Shown here piece after piece: positions 16,093 to 25,588 of a stretch of 64,000 bases of DNA; positions within the stretch are counted from its first letter, which is position 1; the number at the start of each line of letters is the position of its first letter. Source of the stretch: Chryseobacterium sp. BLS98. Its GTDB lineage: Bacteria > Bacteroidota > Bacteroidia > Flavobacteriales > Weeksellaceae. Below the pieces are notes generated by a model that worked only from the letters and a program-made list of their open reading frames with translations, was not told where the DNA came from and ran no database searches. A program made the translations under genes and the position numbers. The DNA is taken from the NCBI RefSeq assembly GCF_001045445.1, contig NZ_LFNF01000003.1, forward strand, positions 62,001-126,000, read 5' to 3'.

Positions 16093-17895
16093 TTAATCTC
16101 CGGTAATGATATTGTGAAGATTCTGTTTTAAGGTTTCCAGATGGGCCTTCTTCTCATCGATTGTATTGAATGTATCTTTCAGAAGAGGATTTTCTCTTGA
16201 CGGTTTGTTGAAGAATGCAAGGTTGTTTTCCAGCTTTACAATTTCGGCTTCAAGATCAGAAATCTGGCTCTTGATCTTTCTTGCTTTGTCTGTAAGCTGA
16301 TTTTCTGTTAATCCTTCTTCTTTCAGCTCAAGCTCGTTGATTTTATTCAGTTTCAGTTTTTCTCTTAAAGCTCTGTTGAATTCAGTATTGATGGAGATTT
16401 TGTCTCTCGGTACCTTACCGATATTGTTCCATGCCGTTTTTATAGCTTCTATTCTTTCGATACTGCCCTCATCGTTGGAAACGGTTTTCAGATCTTCAAG
16501 AATTTCTTTTTTCTGCTTGTAATTTTCCTTCCAGTTGTCGTTGGAGGCATTGTTTTTCTCTCTGTAATTATTGAAAAATGTGTTACACGCATCACGGAAT
16601 TCATCCCAGATTTTATTGGTCATGCTTTTTGGAACATGTCCGATTTTTTTCCAGTCTTCCTGAAGTTTTTTAAACAAAGGAACGGCAATATCCCATTCTT
16701 CACTGTTCATATTATCCTGTGCAGTCTGGATCAGTTTTAATTTTTCATCCAGATTGGCCTGCTGGGAACCTTTCAGGGATTTATAATAATTGTTTTTTGT
16801 TGTATTGAAACCTCTTAGGGTAGTCTTAAAATCATTCCAGTTTTGGTTGGACAGTTTTCTTGGAACGCTTCCTGTTTTTAAGAATTCTGTACGGAGATCT
16901 TCCACTCTTTTGATTGCATTCTGCCAATAGCTGTGGTTTGGCGTTTCAGAAGGCTCGGACAGTTTTTTAATTTCCGCTATGATCTGGTTTTTCTTTTCCA
17001 TATTGCTGTTCTGCTCTCCTTCAATAGCTGCTGAAAGTTCAGATTTTCTTTCGTGAATCTTGTTGGAAATTTCTTTGAATTCTTCCCATGTTTTCTCACG
17101 GAATTCTTCAGCTACAGGTTCAGCCTCTTCTTTCCATAGCTTATGAAGATACTGAAGTTCGTTCAGCGCTTTCTGAATTACAGGCTCATTTTCCAGTTCT
17201 TTGGCACGGGCAATGATATGCTGTCTTTTTTCCAGATTATGGCTGAATTCCTGCTCAAGAAATTCTTTATTCAAATCCAGCATCTGATAAAACTGATTCA
17301 GGTGATGGAAGTAATTGTTATTCAGTATTTTGAATTCAGATTTTGCCACCTGGCCGGCTTTTGACCATTCTTCTTTGATCTCACGGATGGATTTGAAGAG
17401 GTTGGTTCCCGGTTCAGAATTGGTATAAAGGTTTTTTAATCTTTCTATGATATTCTGACGGTGTTCTAGATTTTTCTTTTGCTCTTCGTCCTGAGATTTC
17501 TGATAGCTGTCATGCTTTTCTCTGAAAATATTGATTAAAGCAGAAAGTCTGGATTGTAAAGGATGCTCGTAGCTGAAATTTTCAGGAGCATTTCCGCCTT
17601 CTGTGTATTCATGCTTCTTGTCTTCCACTTCATCATGAATGTAATGACTTGCTTTTTCTTTTAATTGATTGAATCTTTTGAAATTTTCACCGGCATTAGG
17701 TGAGTTGATAATGGTTTCCATTTCTTTCAAAGCATCAGCCAAGGAGATATCTTCAACATGGTCTTCCTCTAAATGTTCTGCATCATCCTGAGTATTTTCA
17801 GTTGGAAATGCAGGTGTTTGAGAGGTTTCTTCCGGAGATACTTCATTAGAATTTTTGTTTTCTTCGTTTTCAGAAAGATTGTTTTCTGTAGTCAT
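16093..17895 (-). CDS. DUF349 domain protein
   Basis: A 600-residue, strongly charged, helical protein with several DUF349 repeats. The recurrent pattern is W-x3-G-x-VP...W-x2-F (for example WKKIGHVPKSMTNKIWDEF, WNNIGKVPRD), spread over residues about 140-510. The first 60 residues are acidic and low in complexity, and the C terminus (about 530-595) is a predicted coiled coil. DUF349 proteins occur widely in Bacteroidetes and Actinobacteria; function is not established. No signal peptide is seen, so it is probably cytoplasmic. Confidence 0.93.
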   Translation of the reverse strand: MTTENNLSENEENKNSNEVSPEETSQTPAFPTENTQDDAEHLEEDHVEDISLADALKEMETIINSPNAGENFKRFNQLKEKASHYIHDEVEDKKHEYTEGGNAPENFSYEHPLQSRLSALINIFREKHDSYQKSQDEEQKKNLEHRQNIIERLKNLYTNSEPGTNLFKSIREIKEEWSKAGQVAKSEFKILNNNYFHHLNQFYQMLDLNKEFLEQEFSHNLEKRQHIIARAKELENEPVIQKALNELQYLHKLWKEEAEPVAEEFREKTWEEFKEISNKIHERKSELSAAIEGEQNSNMEKKNQIIAEIKKLSEPSETPNHSYWQNAIKRVEDLRTEFLKTGSVPRKLSNQNWNDFKTTLRGFNTTKNNYYKSLKGSQQANLDEKLKLIQTAQDNMNSEEWDIAVPLFKKLQEDWKKIGHVPKSMTNKIWDEFRDACNTFFNNYREKNNASNDNWKENYKQKKEILEDLKTVSNDEGSIERIEAIKTAWNNIGKVPRDKISINTEFNRALREKLKLNKINELELKEEGLTENQLTDKARKIKSQISDLEAEIVKLENNLAFFNKPSRENPLLKDTFNTIDEKKAHLETLKQNLHNIITGD

Positions 17896-17970
17896 AGCAA
17901 ATCTTTTATGTGAGTGGCGTTAATATCCTTTTGTATATAGCTGTAAAGTCAATTAAGGTACTAATTTAGG

Positions 17971-18708
17971 TTATTTTTTTTGAAAATTCCAAATTTCCCA
18001 AGCTTTTTCTGCTTGCTGTTCAAGCATATAATACCCATTGACTGTTTTGGCTCCCTTTTCTGATGCATTGATGATGAATCGGGTGTAATTCGGGTTGTAG
18101 ATCAGGTCTATAATGAGGTGTTCGGAAGTGATTCCTTCAAAAGGAAATTCAAGGCAGTCCTCAACATTAGGGAACGTACCTACCGGTGTGCATTGTATGA
18201 TAATTTTGTGATCGCGTACCGTGTCGCTGTCCAGGTTACTGAAATTAATTTCAGAATTTCTGGAAATAATGATAGATGGAATTCCGTGTTTATCCATCAC
18301 ATATTTCACCGCTTTTGCAGCCCCACCGTTTCCTAGAATCAAAGCTTTGTCCTGATATGATTTCTTGTGGAGAAGAAGTGTTTTTTCAAAGCCGAAGGCA
18401 TCGGTATTGTAACCTGTTTTTTTTCCGTCCTTAATCAAAACACAGTTAACAGCGCCAATTTTTTCTGCTTCGTCACTAAGACCGTCAAGGTAATCCACAA
18501 TTTTTTCTTTGTAGGGAATGGTAACGTTGAAGCCTAAAAGTTCAGGATCGGAAAGCAGACCTTCCACTTGATTGATTTCGTTCAGGTCAAAAATATCGTA
18601 GGTGAAGTTTTTCAGCATCAGCTTCAGGAACTTATCTTCAAAGAATTTTTTGGAAAAGGAATAGGAGATATTTTTTCCTATCAGACCTAGTTTTTTATTG
18701 GAATCCAT
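17971..18708 (-). CDS. aroE: shikimate dehydrogenase
   Basis: The 245-residue enzyme reduces 3-dehydroshikimate to shikimate with NADPH in aromatic amino acid synthesis. The N-terminal substrate domain has SYSFSKKFF (shikimate-contacting serines) and NVTIPYKEKIVDYLD, whose lysine is catalytic. The NADP-binding loop is ALILGNGGAAKAVKY (about residues 123-137), and ILIDLIYNP and the final YYMLEQQAEKAWEIW match AroE. It is somewhat shorter than enterobacterial AroE (272) but within the range for Flavobacteria. Confidence 0.96.
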   Translation of the reverse strand: MDSNKKLGLIGKNISYSFSKKFFEDKFLKLMLKNFTYDIFDLNEINQVEGLLSDPELLGFNVTIPYKEKIVDYLDGLSDEAEKIGAVNCVLIKDGKKTGYNTDAFGFEKTLLLHKKSYQDKALILGNGGAAKAVKYVMDKHGIPSIIISRNSEINFSNLDSDTVRDHKIIIQCTPVGTFPNVEDCLEFPFEGITSEHLIIDLIYNPNYTRFIINASEKGAKTVNGYYMLEQQAEKAWEIWNFQKK

Positions 18709-18720
18709 ACATCAAAAATA

Positions 18721-18750
18721 AAAAAAAGACCGAATATATCGGTCTTTGTT
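18721..18750 (-). terminator. intrinsic terminator after the endonuclease/aroE junction
   Basis: AAAGACCGA and TCGGTCTTT form a 9-base-pair hairpin around ATATA, flanked by A and T tracts. It lies between the endonuclease stop and the aroE start and can end minus-strand transcripts from the endonuclease gene. Confidence 0.75.
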
Positions 18751-18770
18751 ATCAAATATTTTTTTACGGT

Positions 18771-20567
18771 TTAATCTACTATGAACTTGGTAGAGAAACT
18801 GTCTGTTTTTAAGATGTAATTTCCTTTTACAAGCCCTTTAAGATGGATTTTGTTGGAATTTTTAAACGGATTTGCAATCACTTCGATGAGTTTCCCGGAA
18901 AGGTCATAAATCTCAGCTTTTGAAATTTTACTTAAGTTTTCACCTTTTACAGATAATTCATTGTTTTTTATCGGGTTAGGGTAGATGGTGAATTCTGATT
19001 TGTCTTTTTTCACCTCTGAAGTTCCTAATGTACCAAAACATGTCCACGTAAGATCATCTAATGCTACTCTGTTTCCGCTGGAAGATACAGGGTTAACAAT
19101 CTTGATCACGACATTTCCGCTTACATTAATATTATTGATGTTTAATGTGGATACTGTTTTGTCTGCTGTATAAGATATTGTACCGACTTGTATATCATTT
19201 ATTAACACATTCATCGTTCCTGCTGTGCTTCCATATTTCAGCTGGGTTTTTATTTCTAAATTCTGAATACCTCCTGTAATGGTGGAACTTGTTAAACTAC
19301 CATTTCTGATGGTAATTGCTTTTCCGTTAATAGTTTCATCGGTTCTTGCAGAGGTAGCAGTCCAGGAAATATTATTACTGGTCCATGTCCTGGTTAAATA
19401 GCCTGAGTCCGCAGCTGGAATATTACTAAATGTTTCTGTTCCACAGTTGGTATTTCCGGGCTGTCCTGCTAAAGTTGTTCCATCTGCATTGTTACTTTGC
19501 GGAGAAGAATTTCCGGAAGCATCTTTAGCAATCACATAGAAAGTATAAGTAGTAGACGGTGCCAATCCCTGAACAATGGCAGTAGTTCCTGAAACTGTCA
19601 TTTTGAATACTCCGTTAGCATATACATCATAACCTGTAACCCCGATATTATCTGTAGCTGCCGTCCAGCTTAAAGAAATCGTATTGGATGTAGGATTTTG
19701 AGTAATAAGGTTGGTAGGAGCAGTAGGAGCCTGTGTATCAGCAACCGGTGTTCCCCAGATCTGGTTAACGTAAGCGGGATTATCAATAAACGGGTTTCTG
19801 TTTCCCTGATATGTATAAGATGCATTATTTCTGGCAATTTCTTCGGCAGATACAGGATCTGCAGCATGCCATGCTAAAAGCTGGTTCAGCTCCCATGTCT
19901 GAAGACCAGGAAAGGCTGATCCGCCAAGCATATTTCCTGTACTGAACCCAGCAAGACCATCTTCATATCTCGTTACAAAATAGAAGATCATTCTCGCTAC
20001 ATCACCTTTGAAAGCATCGATAGGTTCAAATACTGTTCCTCCATATCCTGGTGATGCTGAATTTCCAAGTTTAGAACCGTTATACGAAGTAAAAGAAGCA
20101 TTTTGTACTTTCCCGAATGGATAGTTCGATCTCATACCGTTTACTTTCCCATCTGTAGCACGTATGAAATGAATATCTGCTACCATTGGATGAGCTTCAT
20201 TGAATAAGCTTTGAGGTACAATATGCTCTCTGTTGTAACAGTCACCCTCACTGTTATAACCACTACCGCCACATTGATTTGTGCCTAAGGTATATGAATA
20301 AACATCCGGTCCATTTGGATTTTCAGAATAAATATCCAGAATAGTTCCGTCATTTTCATAAAAATAGTCACGGTCTGTTGTTGCATAGCCCGTCCATAGG
20401 CCATTATAGCCATTGTCCTGATGTCCTTGTGTAATTATAGTTTTAAGTGCCGTTTTAAGTTGAGCACCCGTAAAGCCTGCAGCATTGTCATAATAACCGG
20501 CTGGTGCCTGTGCTGATGCAAAAATAATTGCAAAACTTAATAAGAAAAAAGATAAAATTTGTTTCAT
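18771..20567 (-). CDS. secreted endonuclease I with FN3 domain and T9SS sorting signal
   Basis: The 598-residue protein has a signal peptide (1-19, ending ASAQ) and an endonuclease I (EndA/NucM) domain at about 20-270. The active-site motif NREHIVPQS lies at residues 112-120, and KVNGMRSNYPFG follows near 141. A fibronectin type III domain spans about 280-365, then a beta-rich region to about 505. The end (about 525-598, with FTIYPNPIKNN and a final FIVD) is a type A sorting domain of the type IX secretion system. It is therefore predicted to be an extracellular or surface-bound nuclease. Confidence 0.95.
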   Translation of the reverse strand: MKQILSFFLLSFAIIFASAQAPAGYYDNAAGFTGAQLKTALKTIITQGHQDNGYNGLWTGYATTDRDYFYENDGTILDIYSENPNGPDVYSYTLGTNQCGGSGYNSEGDCYNREHIVPQSLFNEAHPMVADIHFIRATDGKVNGMRSNYPFGKVQNASFTSYNGSKLGNSASPGYGGTVFEPIDAFKGDVARMIFYFVTRYEDGLAGFSTGNMLGGSAFPGLQTWELNQLLAWHAADPVSAEEIARNNASYTYQGNRNPFIDNPAYVNQIWGTPVADTQAPTAPTNLITQNPTSNTISLSWTAATDNIGVTGYDVYANGVFKMTVSGTTAIVQGLAPSTTYTFYVIAKDASGNSSPQSNNADGTTLAGQPGNTNCGTETFSNIPAADSGYLTRTWTSNNISWTATSARTDETINGKAITIRNGSLTSSTITGGIQNLEIKTQLKYGSTAGTMNVLINDIQVGTISYTADKTVSTLNINNINVSGNVVIKIVNPVSSSGNRVALDDLTWTCFGTLGTSEVKKDKSEFTIYPNPIKNNELSVKGENLSKISKAEIYDLSGKLIEVIANPFKNSNKIHLKGLVKGNYILKTDSFSTKFIVD

Positions 20568-20637
20568 TTCAAAAAAATTGGGCCGTAAAGGTACAAAAAA
20601 TTGAAAGTGAAGTATATTTTATTTTAAATTCGTCATA

Positions 20638-21843
20638 TTAACTTTTAGTAATATAATCTTTGCTGATTTTAGAGAAAAACCATGAAATAATAATTCCGAA
20701 CAGGGAAGCGGTGAATGCTACGATAAGGTAATTTTTTCCGACAATTTTTACAGGAAAAGGAAGTAATTCATTAGCTCTGAAAAATTCCGTATAAAGCTGG
20801 AAATAGCAAAGCAGCGTTCCTAGAATAAGTCCTGAGATGACTCCCGAGATTACGATAAGAAGGCCGGTATAAAAATAGGTCATTCTTAAATGGCTGATCG
20901 GGAACCCAAGTGAAATAAGGGATCTTGACTGTTCTTTTTTATCAAGCTGAAGAATAATAATAGCTCCGGCCAGATTAAAGGTTGTAATAAAAATCACCAA
21001 TGCAAAAATCAAATAGATGAACATTTTTTCTGTATTGATCATCTTCCAGAAAGCTGCGTTTTCTTCTTCCTTGGTCTTTATTTCGATATTCTTGCCCAGT
21101 GAGGTAAGAAGACTCTGTTTTACAGCGTCAGCATTTTCCGGATTGTTTAGTTTAATGACAATCTGATAGGCTGACTTCTTGGGAAGACTTAGTAATTCTT
21201 CTGTAAGTTCTATCGGGGCAATGATATAGCTGTCAAGCTGTTCTTTTCCTGGGAAAACACCTGTTACAAGGAAGTCTCTTTTATTATAGATATCTTCTTC
21301 TTTATTAATGATCCCGGTTCCAGGTTTAGGCATAAAAACGGTTGCATAATTGCCTGAGGAATCTATAGGAATTGAAAGCCTGTTGTGAAGGTTGGTTTCC
21401 ATCAGTACTTCATTAGAGTACTTGAAACTTGGATAGGTACCGTAGAATACATCCTTATCAATAGGATTGACTTTGGTGTAAGCGGAATCAACACCCCGCA
21501 AATAAGCAATATCGCCCTTACCTTTATAATTCACATACACTTTTTCCTCAATGACACGGGAAAAACTGCTGATTGCCTTGTCGTTTTTTAAAACAGATGT
21601 AACCTTGTCCATGTCTTTCACCGTTTTTCCCGAGATACTTTTCAGAGTCAGGTCCGAGTGAAGATTGGAGATAAGGTCTTTGTTCAGGACTTCGAGGCCT
21701 GAGAATACTGATATAATAACGAACATTGCCGTTACAGCAACCGTCATTGCACCTACCGAAAGCCAGGTAATAAAGGTCACGGCGGTACTTCCTTTTTTAG
21801 CCAAAAGGTATCTGGATGCTATATAAAATGCAATATTCTTCAA
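20638..21843 (-). CDS. LolC/LolE-type ABC transporter permease (FtsX domain)
   Basis: A 401-residue permease with one N-terminal membrane helix (about 20-50, with the LolCE-typical SVGAMTVAVTAMFVIISVFSGLE), a large periplasmic domain (about 60-265) and three C-terminal helices (about 270-395) of FtsX topology. By family it would extract lipoproteins from the inner membrane with a LolD-type ATPase, which is not adjacent. It lies 3 bases downstream of rbfA and is likely co-transcribed. Confidence 0.9.
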   Translation of the reverse strand: MKNIAFYIASRYLLAKKGSTAVTFITWLSVGAMTVAVTAMFVIISVFSGLEVLNKDLISNLHSDLTLKSISGKTVKDMDKVTSVLKNDKAISSFSRVIEEKVYVNYKGKGDIAYLRGVDSAYTKVNPIDKDVFYGTYPSFKYSNEVLMETNLHNRLSIPIDSSGNYATVFMPKPGTGIINKEEDIYNKRDFLVTGVFPGKEQLDSYIIAPIELTEELLSLPKKSAYQIVIKLNNPENADAVKQSLLTSLGKNIEIKTKEEENAAFWKMINTEKMFIYLIFALVIFITTFNLAGAIIILQLDKKEQSRSLISLGFPISHLRMTYFYTGLLIVISGVISGLILGTLLCYFQLYTEFFRANELLPFPVKIVGKNYLIVAFTASLFGIIISWFFSKISKDYITKS

Positions 21844-21846
21844 GAT

Positions 21847-22206
21847 TTATAAAACCGGATTGTCGCCTTCGCCTCTTAGTTCTCTTTCCAACTTTTCAAC
21901 ATCATCAAGAGCAGTGTCCAGATAAAAGTTAAGCTGCGGAATGATACGTACCTGTTTTGCCATTTTCTGACCGATAAAATTTCTGTACTGAGACTTGTTT
22001 TCTTCAATTTCTTTCATCACCGCAGAACGGAATTCCTGCGGGAAAATACTTAAATAAATTTTAGCAATACCCAGATCCGCTGATACTTTTACATCTGAAA
22101 CGGATACCAATATACTCTGCTTGCTTTCTGAAGCCTGTTTGCGGAAAAGCTCTGCGAAGTCTTCCTGGATAATCTGTGCTACTTTTCTTTGTCTGTTACT
22201 TTCCAT
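21847..22206 (-). CDS. rbfA: 30S ribosome-binding factor A
   Basis: A 119-residue KH-fold protein that acts in late 30S subunit maturation. RbfA features are the start SNRQRKVAQIIQEDFAELF, the central VSVSDVKVSADLGIAKIYLSIFP and the end VRIIPQLNFYLDTALDDVEKLERELR. Length is typical. A consensus -7 box lies at 22215-22222, so rbfA and the permease probably form one unit. Confidence 0.97.
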   Translation of the reverse strand: MESNRQRKVAQIIQEDFAELFRKQASESKQSILVSVSDVKVSADLGIAKIYLSIFPQEFRSAVMKEIEENKSQYRNFIGQKMAKQVRIIPQLNFYLDTALDDVEKLERELRGEGDNPVL

Positions 22207-22214
22207 AAGTTATG

Positions 22215-22222
22215 CAAATTTA
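22215..22222 (-). promoter_or_regulatory. promoter -7 box for rbfA
   Basis: TAAATTTG on the minus strand matches TAnnTTTG, 9 bases before the rbfA ATG. This implies a very short leader, so the call is cautious. Confidence 0.4.
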
Positions 22223-22241
22223 GTACTTTTGTTTGAATTGA

Positions 22242-22249
22242 TACCTTTG
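22242..22249 (+). promoter_or_regulatory. promoter -7 box for the epimerase gene
   Basis: TACCTTTG matches TAnnTTTG, 52 bases upstream of the epimerase start, divergent from rbfA. Confidence 0.45.
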
Positions 22250-22300
22250 AAATTCAGCTCCGGTATCAAATTTACGATTTAATTATATTTATTAGTATTT

Positions 22301-22699
22301 ATGAAGCTAGAACATATTGGTATTGCGGTAAAATCTTTAGGCGTTTCAGATGAGCTTTTTGCCAAATTATTAGGAAAGGAATCCTATAAAAAAGAAAGTG
22401 TGGAAAGGGAAGGAGTGACAACCTCTTTTTATGAAACGGGAGAAAGTAAAATAGAACTGCTGGAAGCCAGTAATCCTGAAAGTCCGATCTCCAAATTTAT
22501 AGATAAAAAGAACGAAGGGATTCATCATTTGGCATTCGGTGTAGAAAATATCCTTGAAGAAATCGAAAGATTAAAAAAAGAAGGATTCCAGTTTATCTCC
22601 GAGGAACCCAAAGAAGGTGCTGATAACAAATTAGTTGTCTTCCTGCACCCGAAATCTACGAATGGGGTGCTGGTAGAACTTTGTCAAGAAAAGCAATAA
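22301..22699 (+). CDS. mce: methylmalonyl-CoA epimerase
   Basis: A 132-residue VOC-fold metalloenzyme that interconverts the two methylmalonyl-CoA epimers in the propionyl-CoA/succinyl-CoA pathway. Metal-ligand positions are visible as His5 (LEHIGIAV), the GIHHLAFGVEN histidine near residue 75, and the C-terminal Glu in GVLVELCQ. The KIELLEAS segment is typical of this branch of VOC proteins. Length equals the family norm. It is followed closely by the tRNA promoter. Confidence 0.95.
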   Translation: MKLEHIGIAVKSLGVSDELFAKLLGKESYKKESVEREGVTTSFYETGESKIELLEASNPESPISKFIDKKNEGIHHLAFGVENILEEIERLKKEGFQFISEEPKEGADNKLVVFLHPKSTNGVLVELCQEKQ

Positions 22700-22704
22700 A
22701 AAGT

Positions 22705-22734
22705 TTTGTAGTGAAATAAATTTTGCTATTTTTG
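22705..22734 (+). promoter_or_regulatory. promoter for the CAT-anticodon tRNA
   Basis: A -33 TTTG at 22705-22708 and a -7 TATTTTTG at 22727-22734, 18 bases apart, make a full Bacteroidetes promoter 27 bases before the tRNA. Confidence 0.75.
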
Positions 22735-22761
22735 CAATCACAAAATTTAACCAAGTTTTGA

Positions 22762-22835
22762 GGTCCTATAGCTCAGTTGGTTAGAGCACCTGACTCATAA
22801 TCAGGTGGTCCCTGGTTCGAGCCCAGGTGGGACCA
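22762..22835 (+). tRNA. tRNA with CAT anticodon (Ile2 or elongator Met)
   Basis: A canonical 74-base cloverleaf with acceptor GGTCCTA/TGGGACC, D stem GCTC/GAGC, anticodon stem CCTGA/TCAGG with loop CTCATAA, a perfect T stem and A73. The CAT anticodon fits elongator tRNA-Met or the lysidine-modified tRNA-Ile2; sequence alone does not settle this for me. CCA is not encoded. It is a useful regular reference for the irregular array at 44-46.6 kb. Confidence 0.95.
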
Positions 22836-22839
22836 CAAT

Positions 22840-22882
22840 AAAAAAACCGTAATACTCTAATAAAAGTATTACGGTTTTTATT
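22840..22882. terminator. bidirectional terminator between tRNA and antiporter gene
   Basis: AAAACCGTAATACT and AGTATTACGGTTTT form a 14-base-pair hairpin with an 8-base loop, A-rich before and T-rich after. It serves the tRNA on the plus strand and the antiporter gene on the minus strand. Confidence 0.85.
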
Positions 22883-22898
22883 TTCTATGTAGTAAGCT

Positions 22899-24476
22899 CT
22901 AACTTTTCATATTCAATCTTTCCTCCTGAAGATCAAGTAATCGTAGGTGTTTTCTGATGATTTCTTCATCTAATAACAGTTCTTCACGGTTTTTATTGAT
23001 AAGCCAGATTCTTTGGGTTTCGAGAATGTCAATATAAATATTTCGGTATTCTGTGAAATTAATAATGATTTCGGAACTGCTCAACTGTTTCTCGTATTTC
23101 TCTAATTGATCTTTCAGTGCGGGGAAGCTTTCTATTTTGTGAGCATAATCTTTACGGATTTTATCAACTGCCACCTGAGCAAGACTGTTTTGAATTTCAT
23201 AATCGATTTCCTTTTCACTTCTCACAAAATCCCGGTCTATAGGCGGGAATTTTTTCAATAAAAACGGAAGGGTAAGTCCCTGAACAAGCAACGTTAAAAG
23301 AATCACGACAAATGTGATGAAAAGGATCAGATTTCTTTGTGGAAAAGGAGTTCCGTCATCTAAAGTTAAGGGAATAGAAAGTGCTGCGGCCAAAGAGACC
23401 ACGCCTCTCATTCCCGTCCAGCCAATGATCATAGGTGTTTTCCAGCCGGGAGATTGTGCGTCTGCCACTGTGATGAAATTTCTCATAATTAAGGTTGTAA
23501 CCACCGCTGCGTAGCCTGCGAAGATCCTTACAATAATTAAAACTGCGGTAACGGCAACTCCATAACCTATTGCGGTATAAATATCGGTATCACCTAAACC
23601 GGAAACAATCTCAGGCAGATCTAAGCCGATGAGCATAAAAACAATCCCGTTGAGTAAAAAGCAAAGACTCTCCCAAACCGTCACAGTACGTATTCTGGAG
23701 GCACTACTCAAAAAATCGTGGCTTCGGTAAGAGAGAAATAATCCGCCACTTACTACTGCCAGAATTCCGGAAGCGTGAAGCTGCTCAGCTGCCAGATAAA
23801 TCGAAAAGGGGGCAATAAAAGTCAGTAAGATATCGGTATTTGAATCGGTGGGTAAAATCTTGTGCATTTTCAGAAAAATATACGCAATTAGAAGTCCGAT
23901 TCCTACACCGCCAATGCACATCCATACAAAACTTCCGGCTGCTTCATGCCATACAAACTGTCCGGTTGCAGCAGCAATCATAGCAAAGCGGAAAATGATT
24001 AAAGAAGAAGCATCATTCAGTAAACTTTCGCCTTCGAGAATGGAAGCCAGCCTTTTAGGTACTTTTACAAACTTTAAAATCGCTCCGGCGCTTACTGCAT
24101 CTGGTGGAGAAACAATTCCACCCAATAAGAAGCCTAAAGCTAAAGAAAATCCCGGGATAAAATAGTTAGCAAAAACGGCAACTGATAAAGCAGTGAAAAA
24201 TACAACGACGAAAGCAAAGCTGAAAATAATTCTCCGCCACCGCCAAAGTTCTTTCCATGAAGTTGACCATGCTGCTTCATATAACAAGGGTGGTAGAAAA
24301 ATGATAAATATTAATTCAGGTTCTATTTTTATGGGTGGTACTCCTGGAATAAAGCTTATTAAAAGACCTGCCAGCACAAGCAAAACAGGATAGGCAACCT
24401 GAATTTTTTTAGCCAGCATAATAAGCATGGTGATGAGCAGAACTAAAAAAAGATAGAATTCGAAATTTTCTAACAT
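22899..24476 (-). CDS. CPA1-family Na+/H+ antiporter
   Basis: A 525-residue cation/proton antiporter with about 12 membrane helices in residues 1-410 and a cytoplasmic tail to 525. Family motifs include GGIVSPPDAVSAGAILKF (about 121-138) and GESLLNDASSLIIFR (about 148-162), where the ND pair is the ion-binding aspartate site of NhaP/YjcE-type carriers. The ion is not certain. It appears monocistronic. Confidence 0.94.
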   Translation of the reverse strand: MLENFEFYLFLVLLITMLIMLAKKIQVAYPVLLVLAGLLISFIPGVPPIKIEPELIFIIFLPPLLYEAAWSTSWKELWRWRRIIFSFAFVVVFFTALSVAVFANYFIPGFSLALGFLLGGIVSPPDAVSAGAILKFVKVPKRLASILEGESLLNDASSLIIFRFAMIAAATGQFVWHEAAGSFVWMCIGGVGIGLLIAYIFLKMHKILPTDSNTDILLTFIAPFSIYLAAEQLHASGILAVVSGGLFLSYRSHDFLSSASRIRTVTVWESLCFLLNGIVFMLIGLDLPEIVSGLGDTDIYTAIGYGVAVTAVLIIVRIFAGYAAVVTTLIMRNFITVADAQSPGWKTPMIIGWTGMRGVVSLAAALSIPLTLDDGTPFPQRNLILFITFVVILLTLLVQGLTLPFLLKKFPPIDRDFVRSEKEIDYEIQNSLAQVAVDKIRKDYAHKIESFPALKDQLEKYEKQLSSSEIIINFTEYRNIYIDILETQRIWLINKNREELLLDEEIIRKHLRLLDLQEERLNMKS

Positions 24477-24684
24477 GTGTAATTTTTTAGATAAATATAT
24501 ATTAAATTTTTAGAAAAATTTTGAGCTTATATAAATGAGACAGTAAATTTTGATGCTTCTATTTGGCAAAAACATAAATCAACAATAGATTGATTCAGGC
24601 AGATGTTAGCAAAGCTAGAAATTTATGTTCAAAGGCTCAGGGATAATAACTAATGTTGTTCACAGTAAAAGAAACTAAAATTAT

Positions 24685-24692
24685 TAACTTTG
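24685..24692 (+). promoter_or_regulatory. promoter -7 box for map
   Basis: TAACTTTG matches TAnnTTTG, 60 bases before the map start; no clear -33 TTTG. Confidence 0.5.
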
Positions 24693-24751
24693 TAGTTTTC
24701 AGGGGTGTTTATCACTGAAATGTTTTATAATTACCATCAAACGAAAATAAA

Positions 24752-25516
24752 ATGTCAATAACAAACGAACAGGAATTAGCAGGAATGCAGAAAGTAAGCG
24801 AGGCTGTTGCCTATACTTTAAAAGAGATGATCAATTATGCTCAGCCTGGTATGACGACAAAAGAAATCGATGAATATGGAGCTAAGATCCTTTCCGGTTT
24901 CGGTGCAAAATCAGCACCTTATTTAACGTATGGTTTTCCGGGATGGACCTGTATAAGTGTGGACAATGAATTTTGTCATGGTATCCCGACTGATCAGCGG
25001 GTTTTAAAAGAGGGTGATCTTATTAACATTGATGTTTCAGCGGAACTCAATGGCTATTGGTCAGATAACGGAGGATCTTTCATCATTGGAGAAGATATTC
25101 ATTCTCATCAAAAGCTGGTGGATGCTTCTAAAGATATTTTGCAGAAAGCAATCAATACTATCAAAGGAGGAGTAAGAATAGCTGATATTGGATTTCTTAT
25201 GGAAACGGAAGCTAAAAAAAGAGGTTTTAAAGTCATTAAAAACCTTGGAGGGCACGGCATTGGCAGAAGCCTGCATGAGCAGCCGGATGAATTGATGAAT
25301 TACAGAAACCGTTTCGATTCCAGACGGTTCAAAAAAAATTCTGTAGTGGCCATCGAAACATTTATCTCAACATCTTCAAACCTTGCCGTAGAGCTCAATG
25401 ACGGATGGACGATGGTAGGAAATAAAGGCGGTTATATGGCACAGCATGAACATACCATCGTAGTGACCGACGGAAAGCCAATTATCCTGACTGAAATGAA
25501 TGAGATTCTGAACTAG
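24752..25516 (+). CDS. map: type I methionine aminopeptidase
   Basis: This 254-residue enzyme removes the N-terminal Met from new proteins. All five metal ligands are present: Asp94, Asp105, His168, Glu202 and Glu233, and the substrate-contacting His76 lies in NEFCHGIPT. Length is that of type I enzymes without a zinc-finger extension. It is not in the ribosomal-protein operon, so it may be a second copy; the window cannot show this. Confidence 0.96.
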   Translation: MSITNEQELAGMQKVSEAVAYTLKEMINYAQPGMTTKEIDEYGAKILSGFGAKSAPYLTYGFPGWTCISVDNEFCHGIPTDQRVLKEGDLINIDVSAELNGYWSDNGGSFIIGEDIHSHQKLVDASKDILQKAINTIKGGVRIADIGFLMETEAKKRGFKVIKNLGGHGIGRSLHEQPDELMNYRNRFDSRRFKKNSVVAIETFISTSSNLAVELNDGWTMVGNKGGYMAQHEHTIVVTDGKPIILTEMNEILN

Positions 25517-25538
25517 GATTCAATGGAAATAAAATATA

Positions 25539-25573
25539 AAAAAAGCCGCTTACAGTACTGTGAGCGGCTTTTT
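25539..25573. terminator. bidirectional terminator after map
   Basis: AAAAAGCCGCT and AGCGGCTTTTT pair around a 13-base loop, between map and the convergent small peptide gene. Confidence 0.85.
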
Positions 25574-25588
25574 AGTGGTAACTGATTC